The notes beneath the pieces were generated by a model that had not been told where the DNA came from, made no database searches, and saw only the letters and a list, made by a program, of their open reading frames with translations. Positions 20,935 through 32,763 of a stretch of 64,000 nt of DNA are shown here, in pieces (position 1 is the first letter of the stretch; each line of letters begins with the position of its first letter). The stretch is from contig JAVLUZ010000602.1 of the NCBI GenBank assembly GCA_036768485.1, forward strand, positions 1 through 64,000, written 5' to 3'. The stretch comes from Mermis nigrescens. Its lineage: Eukaryota; Nematoda; Enoplea; Mermithida; Mermithidae. Made by a program: the position numbers and the translations under genes.

Positions 20935-23900
20935 TTCATAATAATAGTTTATTGGCTGAATTACACGGACGAGACATGTTACAACAAATACCAATACAAT
21001 AAAGCAAAGAATTATTAAATGAGCAATTTTAGGAAAGGAATTGTCAATAAATGCAAAAAGTAACGCGAAATAAGTGAGTTGGTATGTAAGTAAAGCCATG
21101 GCGTACAGGCAGTGCACTTACATACGCCCCTTAAGAAATTCTAATAAATTAAGCTCTGAAACTAAAACCCTAAACTGTTTAAAATTTCTGCAGTCAACAA
21201 TACTTTGTGGCAATGTATTCCAAATTCGGAGTTTATTGAGAATAAGGTGACCTTGTCAATTTTTTAAAAAAAAACGTGCTTTTATGCCTTTTCAAACAAT
21301 AATCTTCAACTTAGAAGTCAAAAAAAGTGTCGGAAAATCATGTGAATGAAAAAAAATTTTTCGAAAAAAATTTCTTTCAAAGATTTTTTTACTCTCATGA
21401 TTGACAGATCGTGTTTTTAACATCTACGTTATAGATTATTGCTTGAAAAGGCATAAAATCACGTTTTTTTTGAAAATTTGACATTTCAACATATAATCAT
21501 CTATACATCGACCTAAGCATCTATACATCGACCTGAGCGGGAGCGACCTCGACCTAAGCAGCTTTAAACACCTTTTCAGATGTACTAAGCCTAAGCCTTA
21601 GTATAATAGAAGTAAAAACGGCTAATATTGAGAAAAGCCCGCTTCGTCTTCATTAATTTGCTATCCTTAAACACATGAAGTTCAACAGCCTGTAACTCGG
21701 TCAATAATGCCGACCGACACCTAATTTTCTTTTAGATTTGAATTCCTTGATCCTCAATTAGATTAAATCATCCATGCAAAGTTAATTTCTAGGAGGTCAC
21801 CTTTATTCTCAATATTAGCCCCAAAGCCACCCTGTTTGCAAAATCGTTCTTTCTACAATCCAAATGAGATTTTCTAATATACAACTTTATGTCGTTATTT
21901 GACCTAGTGCCCCTGTTAGGTGCAGATTCGAAAAAATCTGAAACAGAAAGCAACTGTCCCTTAATTATCCTAAAAGCAAAAGTAAGGTCAAAATAGATAC
22001 GTCGTGTTTTGAGTCTTTCAAGATCTAACAAATTCAATCGTTCGCTATAAGACAAATCCTAAGCTGTTGATGCCACCAAAGTATTCGTTTTGTAAATTTA
22101 CGTTGAACATTTTCAATTTTTTTGATGTCTCTTATCAGGTAAGGATTCCACACCACCGTGCTATACTCTAGTATCGGTCTTACATAAACTTTAAACGCTT
22201 TCACCATCAAATCAATATTTCTGGAAATAAAAGTCAAGGAAGCAACTCTGGAAGCTTTGGATGCAACATTCACACAATGAATGCTAGAGGACAGGTCATT
22301 ACTAACAAAACTCCTAAATCCTTGATAGAAGTTTCTGCATCAGCTAGATCTTTTAAGAAAAGGTTATAAATGTTTTTAGGGTTGCCATATCCCAAATACA
22401 AGGTTGCACATTTGTCATAACTTATTTGCAGTTGCCATTTTTCGGTCCACCCATGCAAGGAATCAAGGTCTGCTTGCAAGGATCTGAATTCACGTGAAAA
22501 ATTGAATATTTTTAAATCATCAGCAAACAGCATGATATTGCTATGCTTGATACTATTGACCAGGTCGTTAATGAAAACCAAAAATAATGTAGGCCCTAGC
22601 ACACTACCCTGGGGAACACCACTAATTACCGGAATAGGGGCTGAAAGAAAACCATTTATTTTCACCTTTTGTGACCTACCCATCAAAAAAGCTTTAACCC
22701 AGTTGAGCAAAGTACCCGAGATACCTAAAGATTCTAATTTCAATATTAGTTTTGAATGAACAACAGAATCGAATGCCTTACAAAAATCAATATAAACCAC
22801 GTCCATTGGAACATGATTGTCCAAAGTTTTTGTCCACAGGTTTCTGCCTGCACTTCAAAAGCTGAGATGTACAGGATTTGTTCTTTAGAAATCCAAATTG
22901 TTGCTGATTTATTAAATCACTCTTGTCAAAATAGTCCAGGATGGCATTATTGATTATTGATTCCATAACTTTACACAAAACACAACATAGAGATATCGGC
23001 CTATAGTTTTCAACTGAGTGTGGATTGCCTTTTTTAAAAATTGGAATTACTAAAGCTTCTAACCACAAACGTGGAAGCATACCAGAACGATATGATACCT
23101 TAAAAATAGTTGAAAGGGGTTCAACTAAAGCAACTCGAATTTGTTTCAAAAAATAAGCTGACAGCCCATTGGGACCAACTGAGTGAGTGGGCTTTATCTT
23201 ATTTAAAACTGCAGCAACTGTGCTATGTTCAAATTTAACTATAGGCCGATAGTCTACCTCAATTGAATCGATATTTAATGGTAGAATGCCGTTATCAATA
23301 GTAAAAACTGGACCAAAAAATTCATTGAAAGCGTTAGCTTTTTCGATTTCATTAGAAAAACCTGACCATTTGATTCAAGATCAGGCACAGATTGTTTCAA
23401 TTTCAACCTCGTGTTAACAAAATTGTAAAAATTTTTCAGTGATGAACCTTTTTTAACAGTTCATTTTCTTCACGACTGTAAAACTCCACTATTGCATTCT
23501 CAACAGACTTACTAACCATTTTGTACTGATCTGTCAATCCCGGATTTTTCTTCAAAAGTCGCCAAACCCTTCTCTTCTTGCCTTGTAAGTTCAAAATATA
23601 CTTTGGAAATTTTTTACGCTTTTTTGGTAGGGACAAACTCAGTGGAACGTGAGCTTTGATCGTTGCGTTTAAAATGCCTAAAAAATATCATAAAAATCAT
23701 CATTATTAGTTCAGGTTGTAAAAGTATCAGGCCAGCTAATAATAGAGAGATCGTGCAAAATTGAAACATAATCAGCTTTTTTAAAATTAAAGTTTTTGAT
23801 ATGAGAATCTGTTTCGAATTTGTTTGGAATAAGAATATCAAAAGTTAGTGAATCATGATCGCTAGTAGAAAACGGTTCAACATTTTTTACATTAAATACG

Positions 23901-24400
23901 CATGACTTGTAGGAACAGAAAATCAAGTCTAATATATTATTACCTAAAGTGGGGAGACGTGTAAACTGATAGAGCCCAATCTCATTTACAAGGTCGAAAA
24001 ACTGTGAAGAAATACTATTTTCAGGAAGAACAAACCTTTTATTTCACCTGATTTCGGGAAAAATTAAAATCACCCAAGGCCACTATTATTCTAGAAGTAT
24101 TACAAGACCACTTTTAATACTTCAATAACTGTTGATCTACATCATCGTTTTTTCTTGGAGATCTATAGCATAAGATAAACCTGTATATAGACTCTAATAT
24201 AGTCATATCGCAAGTAATTGTTTCTTGCAAAGAAAACTCATCAGGAACGTTTACATTTTTTATGGGTAAATTTTTTTTGAATATTATGGCAACACCTCCA
24301 CCAGTCTTGTTTTTTCGATCATAGCGAATCAAACTGAATTCAAAGTTTAAAAGAAGCAAAGAATCTGCAATAAAATCAGTGAGAGGTTCATCGTCCAAGT
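20935..24400 (-). mobile_element. LINE element E, 5'-truncated and decayed CR1/Jockey-type retrotransposon
   Basis: A third family on the minus strand. Endonuclease remnants lie at 24398-23711 (RYDRKNKTGGGVAIIFKK, TSDHDSLTFD), the linker at 23636-23436, and the reverse transcriptase at 23149-22270 (NYRPISLCC, VYIDFCKAFD, GVPQGSVLGP, LFADDLKIF). The thumb and C-terminal region follow at 22273-21789 (VYVRPILEYSTVVWNPY, NVQRKFTKRI) and, beyond a MITE, at 21260-21110 (IWNTLPQSI to LLEFLKGRM). Several frameshifts make it non-functional. No ORF1 is left. Confidence 0.85.
21236..21812. mobile_element. TA-flanked MITE (mariner-like) inside LINE E
   Basis: 577 bp with inverted ends TTGAGAATAAGGTGACC and GGTCACCTTTATTCTCAA, each bordered by TA (21234-21235 and 21813-21814). 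Removing it rejoins the two parts of the LINE E C-terminal region, apart from a small shift. Near its middle are two copies of a 20-bp unit like CATCTATACATCGACCTAAG; 51780-51985 carries a related, expanded version. Confidence 0.85.
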
Positions 24401-24479
24401 TGAGTTAATAATTCATCGTTTGATTTGTTCATTCTCCATGTCATTTTTTTCCTTTTTTGTGCCATATTGATTTTGATTT

Positions 24480-24936
24480 GATCACTACGTGCGAGCTAGA
24501 ATCAGTTTGAGAATCATAAATTTGATTGGTGAATTTTAATAGCATATATTTTGTTATTTCAAAATTTGAACAGTTTGATCACGCCGTAGTAATCCGTATC
24601 GAACCGCTAAAATATTGTCAACAGGATTTGGGCATACACACGATTACGTAAAATTAAGCACACATATGGACAAGGACAATAAATGAATTAAAGATGGACA
24701 AGTCTTGGTTATCATTTTTGAATGCTGCTGTTGAACGCGTGCTTTCCATTATGAATGTTGTTAAAAATAAGTTACGTGAATCGTATGCATGCCCCAGTAC
24801 TGTTGACAATATTTTAGCGCCTTGATACGGATTACTGTGGTGTGAACAAAATGTTCAAATTTTAAAATAACAAAATATATGCTATTAAAATTCACCAATC
24901 AAATTTATGATTCTCAAACTGATTCTAGCTCACGCG
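24480..24936. repeat. Large palindrome: about 140-bp inverted arms around a 175-bp spacer
   Basis: The left arm (24480-24624) and right arm (24800-24936) are near-complementary. Shared words include GCTAGAATCAGTTTGAGAATC, GGTGAATTTTAATAGCATAT and GCTAAAATATTGTCAACAG. The left arm also carries GATCACTA, matching the first bases of the hAT element that begins at 24937 next to the right arm. Confidence 0.8.
24694..24825 (+). pseudogene. hAT transposase C-terminal (dimerisation) fragment
   Basis: A 43-codon frame containing FLNAAVERVLSIMNVVKNKLR, which matches the conserved C-terminal dimerisation motif of hAT transposases (N-A-x-x-E-R-x-F/L-S-x-M-x-x-x-K-x-K-x-R). Nothing else of the transposase is present. 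It lies mostly in the spacer of the palindrome and runs into its right arm. Confidence 0.55.
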
Positions 24937-25821
24937 TAGTGATCGACTGGGGCCCCGGCTATCCCCAGCTATTTTTCAGCATCCCCGGCCCCGGCCAGGG
25001 CAAGGTCTAAAAATGGCCGAAGAAAAATTTAGTGTAATTCGTATTTTGTACAGGATGTGATACTGCCAGTTATTTATCAATGGGCAAGTGTTAATTTTGA
25101 GAATGTACTGATTCGACCATATGTATACTTAGTCATTGTTATATCTTTGCTACTGTGAATAAATGAGCTTTTGTTGAATAAATGTTCAGGACAATCTGCA
25201 TGTTTTCGATTCCTTCACTTAACTCATTAAACCAAATGTTATTTTTATCTCATTCATTCGTAGCTAGTGGCTAAAAGATTTAGAGCTGACAAATACGTTC
25301 TATTTCTAGTTGGAAATAGTTATACGTTTTCAAAAACTATTTTCACAAAAAACACTTTTACATTTAATTGAATGGGAACCGCCTGCTTTAAAACGCGTTT
25401 CTTGTGTAATAGTTATTAGGACGTAAGTTAATTATAGGCGAATGCAAACTACATGTAGAATGCGGCGCAAGCAGCAGTAGTAGCAAGCAGTAGTGAAGAT
25501 TCAAACGATATTGAGTTTGCTAATAGCAGCGACATAGAATTTATTGATGATTCAGACAATGAAACACTGGACTAAATTTGTTTCTTGTGACATAAATAGT
25601 AATAAAACTTGATTTGAAAAGGCGCATCTATTTTTGCGCTTGCCATTTACTACTAAATGGAGCAGTTGCTCATTATTTCTCTTCTTATGCTAACCTCAAG
25701 TATGTGTAATGCAATAATATTTTCCTTGTCCGACTCCAGCCCCCAGCCCCAGCCGGGGATTTTTTTTTGGTCCCGGTACTGCCCCAGCCCCAGCCAAAAA
25801 AGTCGCCCCAGTCGATCACTA
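24937..25821. mobile_element. hAT-like element, 885 bp, inserted at the edge of the palindrome
   Basis: Ends TAGTGATCGACTGGGG and CCCCAGTCGATCACTA, with flanking 8-mers ctcacgcg (24929-24936) and ctcgcgcg (25822-25829), 7 of 8 matching. Subterminal GGCCCCGGC and CCAGCCCCAGCC repeats occur at both ends. At 25454-25575 a short frame ends in an acidic tail (EDSNDIEFANSSDIEFIDDS), possibly the end of a lost transposase. Confidence 0.8.
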
Positions 25822-25829
25822 CTCGCGCG

Positions 25830-26850
25830 TAAATGATGTCCAATTTTGTTTGGATAATGTTTTGTTTCAAGAAATCGATAATTATGCTGCTGAAGGCGTG
25901 TTAGAGTGAATTTGGTGAACCGTTTTGAAATAAATTGTTTATAAAAGGTTGTTAATGTATTATGCTGCTTAGCTGAAAGCATGTTTTCGAACAAAAAATG
26001 CATGAATATCATCAGAAAGTTGTTTGAGATTGGCCAACTTTATACTTGTTTTATCAAGAGAAATAAGAATCAAAAAAAATGTTGCGCAAAACAACTATTT
26101 TAAAACATGTTTGTTTAATTAAAAAAATCGAAAAATTCAGAAAAAAATGGTTTTTTTTATTTTTGGCTGCAAAAGATGTGGCGTGGTGGAAAATGCACAA
26201 AAACGATGTTCTTTAGCGCATCCAGCTTGTTTGTATGCGTTTTATTGACTTAATTGTTTAACAAAGCATTTTTTAATATGGGTTTTTTCATTTGGGGGAT
26301 TTTTTGGGGGTTTTTAAAAATTTGACCTGGCAACTCTGTTGTCCGGGCTTGGGGTCCGGTTTTGTCCAGTCGATAGTCTTGTCCAGTTTTCGATGTCCGG
26401 TTTTATTAACAGTTGGTCCGCTTTTGTCCAGTTTTAAAATTTTGTCTGAAATCAGGTGCCATGCTGCATGTTCTTGTTTCGCATCTGCTTACTGTAGGCA
26501 GGCGCCACACATATAGGCCAGTAGTGCACCGTTTTCTCCCAGCGATTTGGTTGACATTATAGACCAGACCCAAAATTTTTTTCCACCTTTTCCACCCTTT
26601 TTCCACGTTTTTTGGAGGTATATAAACGTTAAAAATAGAGCGCCTGTGTTAAAAATTCAGTGTTTTTTAAGTAGAAAATCCTATGTACCTACCTACACAT
26701 GCAATAGCGACGTTTGATGCACTTTTGTATGAAAATTTTGCGCTCTACTAGAAATATCACGATCAGTATACGTTATTTCTGTTGAAACTTGAATTTCCTT
26801 CCTTCAGTAAAGCATTTTAGCCAATTCTGAAGTCGCTTTTGACAATAAAA
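25830..26850. other. No gene seen; GTCCGGTTTTGTCC-rich stretch
   Basis: From 26325 to 26425 the words GTCCGGTTTTGTCC and TTGTCCAG recur; similar words return at 28405-28490. Together with TGGCAACTCTG on the left and GTTGGCAACACTG on the right, this may mark the two ends of one element of about 2.2 kb, but I cannot define it. Confidence 0.35.
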
Positions 26851-27600
26851 ACTATAATTTATCAAATGGCGTGAAGCGCCAGAAAATTTTAAAATTTTAG
26901 CTCTCTAGAACGCATTTTTTGCGTTACAAAAACTAACCAAATCCGTGCAGAAGATAAGGATTTTGAATCATAGTGAAGTTCTAGACTAGATTGTCGATAA
27001 AAATGCAGCAATTGGCGCGGCGCAGCTTATAGATTAATAACAAGTAAGAAATAAATCAATTCGGCTCGAAGCGTCGAAAAATTTTGAAAGTTTTACCCCT
27101 TTAAAACGCATTCTAACATTACAAAACTTTTCCACAAATGCCAACCAAGCCCAAAAATTTTTTCCGTTTCCTAAATTTTAGTTGACAAGTAGACTGAAAA
27201 AAGTGGAAAAAACGGTGTTCTGGAGTCGCTTTTTACACTAAAATTATAATTTATCAACGCCAGAAAATTTTAAAATTTTAGCTCTCTAAAACGCATTTTT
27301 GCATTATAAAAACTAACCAAATCCGTGCAGAAGATAAGGATTTTCAATCTTAGTGAATTTCTAGACCAGATTATCGATAAAGATGCTGCAAATGGCGCGG
27401 CGCGGCTGAAAGATTAATAACAAGTAAGAATTAAATCGATTAGGCGCCAAATTTTTTTGATGTTTTACCTCTCTAAAACGCATTCTAACATTACAAAAAT
27501 TTTCCACAAATGCCAACCAAGCCCAAAAATTTTTTCCATTTCTCAAAAATTTAGTTGACAAATAGACCAAAAGTGGGAAAAAACGGTGGTCCAGTGGCCT
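26850..27600. repeat. Tandem duplication, unit about 370 bp
   Basis: Copy 1 (about 26850-27225) and copy 2 (about 27226-27600) share AAATTTTAGCTCTCTA, CAAATCCGTGCAGAAGATAA, TTAATAACAAGTAAGAA and AATGCCAACCAAGCCC in the same order, with scattered substitutions and small deletions. No coding function is seen. From 27600 to 28860 nothing recognisable was found apart from the GTCCGG words. Confidence 0.8.
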
Positions 27601-28857
27601 GACTGTCTAGTGGCTAGTCATCCGCATTCCTCCTCAATATCCCTTGACCTTGTTCTCTTCTAACTTCACTACTTACACATTAAATCAGGTCAAATAGCTT
27701 GCTATCCAGTCAGTATTCACCTCTTGTCGTGTCTTTGTACTTTATGTCATGTCCTCTAAAAAAGCAAGGTAATTGTAGCCTAAAAAACTACTTGTAACCT
27801 AAAAAAACAAGCGCCGATTTTCATAAAATTTAGTAGGAATGTGCCTCCTAGACACTTATACGTGTTGTCCAACCCTTATTTTCTCAAAAGGATAGGATCT
27901 CCTTCCAAAAAGTGGAAAAAGTTCGATTTTGACCTAAAAAAGCTTTTTAACCTAAAAAAGACCAATGCTAGGTACATTTAGCATTTTTTTGTAGAGAACG
28001 TTGAAGTAACTTGGCTAGAGTTGTTTCTGCAAGTTAAACATTGTATTTGTAAAAATAAGAGGATTATTAACAAAAATTGATTTTTTAAGTTAAATTGAAT
28101 GGAAGAAAATACAGATAAAGATTGAATTTCTTTCCAAAAAGTCCAATAAACTAATGTTTACTGCAAGCTATGCACATCATATAGGTTACCTGGTTTTAGT
28201 TCTCAATTGGATTTTGCTGGTTTTTTGTATTTTTCACTTTTGATCGAATTTTGTTCGAGACAAAAGGGATTTTTGAAATTGGTTCATTATCGATAAGATG
28301 GGGCTCTGACTGGAAATCGCTCTGATTACAAAATGCGTTCAATGTGGTAGATATTTAACTGCAGTAGTTGATTTGAATAAAGTTTAGCCGGTTTCTTATT
28401 TATCAAATCATTTGTCCGCTTTTGTCCGGAATTTACCTGTGCTCTTGACCGGTTTTGTCCGGTTTTAAATGTTGGTTTGTCCGGTTGGTCTTTTTTAGAG
28501 TTGGCAACACTGCTTCTGGCTGGCAAACGCTAACGCAGCATTGCCGGGTTTGCAGTTTCCCCTCCATTTTAGTAGTTTTTGAATTTTTTTGGAAATTTTT
28601 TACTTCTTTGCTTAACCACAGGGTGGCAGTTTTTTGAGGGGCTCGTGGCTTTTTTTGGACCGCTTCCAGGCCCGTATCCAGGGCGGGACATGCTGCTCTC
28701 CAAAATGAAATATGAGAATAATCTTCTCCTTTACTCCCTCCCTTTTGTTTTTTTGGCCAAAAAGCGCAAAAACTTTTTGCGCATAGCGCTAAATTTAAAA
28801 ATTATAATTAGAGTCTAGTTAGTTGCAAGCACATGGTTTTTTAGTCTTTAGAACAAT

Positions 28858-28970
28858 ACAAGATAAGGCAAGAAAATATTTATTGCCCAAAAAGTACACA
28901 AAATTTGGTAAAACACAAATACATGATAAAACAGCGACTGAATAAAAAGACAAACAGATAACAGAGCATA
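28858..28970 (-). mobile_element. LINE 3' fragment of the B/F family
   Basis: AGATAAGGCAAGAAAATATT through AAACACAAATACATGATAAA and ACAGCGACTGAA matches the 3' untranslated end of elements B and F. The remainder of the element is absent. Confidence 0.65.
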
Positions 28971-29177
28971 TTTTGCATCGATGTCTTCTGTTTTGCACTG
29001 GTTTTATGCAGAAAATGAGATTTTTCGATGAGGGTATCTATTGGTATCTATTGGATTCTCACCTAATTTAAGGCAACTTGGTATAAAAATTTACAAACTG
29101 CTCAACTCCAGTTGTTGTGAAACGTCTTTTTAAATTCATCCTTTCCCTTATGTTTTTAAAAAATTTTGGTCGCCCTC

Positions 29178-30855
29178 TTTCAAGACAAGACAAGACAAGA
29201 AAATGTTTATTGTCCAGGAAAATACACGAAATTTGATAAAACACAAATATGTGATAAAACAGCGACTGAACAAAAAGACACGCAGATCACGGAAGTGATA
29301 CAACTAGGTATGCCTTAACAATAAAATCGTAAAATCAATGTTTAGGAGCTCTTTTTTGAATGAACAAACGTAAGGAGAAGCAACCACATGATCAGGTAAG
29401 GAGTTCCACATTTTGAGGTAGCTTTGGGAAAAATCGTTGAGGTGAGCATTGGAATGGACAACTGGTAACGTAAGTTTACGACGGTTTTTGGATCGGGTTA
29501 TGCTGGAGCTAAAAATGAAAAATTCATTAGCATCAATACAATATAAACCGTTAATAATTTGATGCATGAAACATAGACATATGTGAAGACGACGAAGTTC
29601 TAATGAAGGTAGGTTAAGAAGCTTCAGGCGTTCAAGATAAAATAAATTGCTATGAAAACCAGAGAGACGTTTGGTAAATTTACATAGAACATTTTCAAGA
29701 CGATTTATATCATGTGCATAATATGGATTCCATACAGAAACAGAATACTCAAGCATCGGTCTTACATAAGTAGTATAGGCCCTAACTAAAATATCTTTAT
29801 CACAAGAAAGAAAAGCTTTGTGTATTAGAAAACAACTAGAAACAGCTTTTTTAATTATGTGATTTAAATGTTCCTTACAATTGAGATTATGGGAAATATA
29901 AACACCCAAATCACAAACGGAACTAATGTCATTTGGAATATTTATATTGTTCAAAGAATAAAGCTTTTTCGGATTATTTTTACCAAGATGTAAAACTGCA
30001 CGTTTTTCCGTAGCAACAGGAAGTTGCCAATTAATAGACCAAGTATAAATATTATCCAGATCTTTTTGCATTAAATGAGAATCAGAAGATGGACCACAGA
30101 TTTTGACATCATCGGCAAAGAGGTAAATTTTACTATGTTTAATCAAGTTACATAGGTCATTTACATAAATTAAGAATAAAGAGGACTAATACAACTACCT
30201 TGGAGGACGCCACTGCCAACAGGCAAAAGTAAAAAACTGCGTTAATACCCGACCATGTAAAAAGGAATTGAGCCAATTAAAAAGTAGACCTTTTATTTCA
30301 TATTTTGAGAGCTTATATAAAAGCTTAGATAACGGAATTTTATCGAAAGCTTTGGAAAAGTCGATGTAAGCTACATCGACAGGAATCCTATTGCTCAAAG
30401 AAACCGTCCAGCTGTGTTTACATTTAAGTAGTTGTAATTCACAAGACTTTGATTCTAGAAAACCAAACTGAGAAGAAGATAAGAGTCTGTTTGTAGTGAG
30501 AAAATCGATAGTTTTTGACTTTATCAAACTTTCTATGATTTTACTTGATGAGCAGCAAATATGAATCGGTCTGTAATTACTCATTAAGGCTACGTCTCCG
30601 TTTTTAAAGACATGAGTTACATTGGCCGATTTCCATAAATAAGGGATAGTGCTAGTTAAAAAAGAAACATTAAAGATACTTGTTTAAGGCTCAGCAACAT
30701 AATTTGGAAGTTTTTTCAAGAAAAATAACAGAGTCCATCAGGACCAACAGAAAAAGAACCTTTTGTTCGATTTAGGACCAGTTGCACGTTCCAAGCGTCA
30801 AAATGAATGGTTTGCAATGCAAAACCAGTCATCAAATCTAAAAAAGGAAGATGTC
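29178..30855 (-). mobile_element. LINE element F, 5'-truncated relative of B
   Basis: Closely similar to the 3' half of element B: a reverse transcriptase piece (30584-30195, NYRPIHICC, AYIDFSKAFD), then a long uninterrupted frame at 30146-29304 (LFADDVKICG, TTYVRPMLEY, FTKRLSGF, MWNSLPDHV), then the 3' untranslated region with ACAAGACAAGACAAG at the end. The frame is broken around 30195 by a small deletion in the GVPQGS region. The copy stops at about 30855, where a fragment of another LINE is joined. Confidence 0.85.
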
Positions 30856-31030
30856 CTACATAGTCAATTTTTAGATTTTCTAATTTTAGCCTAAACGCAT
30901 TACTACTGGAAGTGTTTACCACAGATTCAGCAGGAAGCATGTTCCAAACATTTATTATTGTGTGACTGAAAAAATATTTCTTCAAGTTAGATTTTAGAGC
31001 AGTGACTTTTAATTTTGGATACGGGCCTGG
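30856..31030 (-). mobile_element. LINE reverse-transcriptase C-terminal fragment
   Basis: Reads LKSNLKKYFFSHTIINVWN then MLPAESVVNTSSSNAF on the minus strand, the C-terminal W-N-x-L-P block of CR1-type reverse transcriptases. It is fused in frame to the truncated end of element F, making a chimeric open frame that I do not consider a gene. Confidence 0.6.
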
Positions 31031-31274
31031 TCGCTTCCATATATTTTGAACAGGGGATGGCAGTTTTTCTCGAGAATTGTGACAGTTTTTAAAATTTTGA
31101 CCTGGCAGCACTGCGAACGAGGCGAGGTGGAGGCGACTGCAGTGTTGCCAGTTGAAAGTTTTTCTTCTATTCTGGCAGTTTCTTGGTTTTTTGGAAGTTC
31201 TTTACTCCTATGCTTAACCACAGGGTGACTGTTTTTCGAGGGGCCCATGGCAGTTTTTTGGCAGCAATTATTTA

Positions 31275-31795
31275 CGGTCAACTGCAAATAATATAACTCA
31301 GTACTCACATTGCAATATTATTTGTAGTCAAAAGCCAATGGCTTAGACTGCTAATAAGATCGGACAATTTAATAGTATATGCAATCAGAAACCAGCAGCC
31401 TGTTCTGAAAATAATACGGCACACAGTGTAATATTATTTGCATTCAAAACCAGCAGCCTAGACTGCAAATAATATCGCGCACAGTGTAATATCATTTGCT
31501 GTCAAAAACCAGCGACCTTGACTGCAAATAACATATCAATGTACTGAATTATTCGCAGTCCAAGGCCTCTTGTTCTTGATTGCAAATTATATTAGACATT
31601 GTGATATTATTTGCAGTCAAGTTAGCTGGTTTTGACTGCAAACAATATTACACTGTGTCCGATATTATTTGCAGTCTAGGTCGCTCGTTTTTGACTGCAA
31701 ATAATATTTCCCTGTATGCTAAAGTATTTGCAGTCGACTGCAAATAGTACTGTATGCTAAATTATCTGCTGTTGACTGCAAATAATAATTGCCTA
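31275..31795. repeat. Array of palindromic repeats built on GACTGCAAATAATAT / ATATTATTTGCAGTC
   Basis: About nine units. GACTGCAAATAATAT and its complement ATATTATTTGCAGTC alternate, separated by short spacers of two kinds: CACAGTGT-like and CCAGC..CCT-like. In the left half the spacer reads ACCAGC; in the right half it reads GCTGGTT, so the array as a whole is roughly symmetric about 31545. No flanking cas-like genes exist and this is eukaryotic DNA, so it is a satellite or fold-back element. Confidence 0.8.
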
Positions 31796-32016
31796 GTTTT
31801 AAGGCCGCCTCCACAGGCCCGTTTTCAGGGGGTAAACGGGGCGGTGAAATCCCCCTCAAATTTTCATCAGAATTTTTAGATATGGAAGTATACAGGTTTT
31901 TGACGTTTTCCAGCGTGAAAATGCTCAACTTTTTGGCGCTTTGCGCCATTTATTCAATCAAAGTTACTATTTATTATGTTTTCAAATTTTTTTCCGAGAT
32001 AAAAGTATCCGTGAAA

Positions 32017-32763
32017 CAGCGTTTTTTTGTACAAGATCCGTCTGTACATGTACAAAGATGGTCTCCAGAAGTCTTTGTACATTTTGTACATGCAAATTTT
32101 TGTGTACTCTAATATAGTACAGTAGCGATTTTAGTGCGGTAAAACAGGGTTTCCGATCTTTGGTGGTGTATTTTAGCTAATTTCTGGGTTTCTGACGCGA
32201 AAAATTACTAAAAATTGTTTCAAAACGGCGTGAAGCGCCGAAAAATTTGACATTTTTCCATTCTTATTGCAAAGTCTCTCATTTTGAAGATATACAGGAC
32301 AAATAATGCTCATTTCGCCGGAAATTTTTTGGAATTTTACACCTTTTTACGGTTTTTGTCTTCCCAAAAATCTTTGTACATGTTGTACACACAAATGTTG
32401 GAGTATTTTGATATGGTACAGCCGCGATTTTAGTGTGGTAAAAACAGAGTTGTTCGACTTTTGGTAGTATATTTTAGCTAATTTCTGGATCTCTTAGGGC
32501 AAAAATCACTAAGAATCGCCTTAAAACGGCGCGAAGCGCCGAAAAGTTTGACATTTTAACTTTTGGAATGCAATTTCTGCCATTATAAGGATATATAGAA
32601 TACACAATTACTCATTTCGGCGCGAAGCGCCGAAAATTTTTGCGAATTTCACACCTTTTTTGCTATTTTTGTCTTCCCAAAAATCTTTGCATATGTGCAA
32701 AGACGGTCCCGAAAAGTCTTTGTACATCGGGAAAAATCTTTGCCGAATATAAAAAAATGGTGC
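32017..32763 (+). mobile_element. hAT-type MITE, family 3, with internal duplication
   Basis: Starts CAGCGTTTTTTTGTACAAG and ends near GAATATAAAAAAATGGTG. The flanking 8-mers are ccgtgaaa (32009-32016) and ccatgaaa (32764-32771), 7 of 8 matching. Two tandem internal units of about 330 bp (TTAGTG.GGTAAAA, TATTTTAGCTAATTTCTGG, then the GGCGCGAAGCGCC hairpin) account for its larger size relative to the copy at 33690. The stretch 32772-33430 between them holds no gene. Confidence 0.8.

Noticed and set aside
30716..31111. Novel gene spanning a chimeric open frame
   Set aside because: It fuses the truncated end of LINE F to the C-terminal fragment of another LINE.
31275..31795. CRISPR array
   Set aside because: Repeats alternate in orientation, spacers are similar to each other, and the DNA is eukaryotic with introns. 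It is a palindromic satellite.
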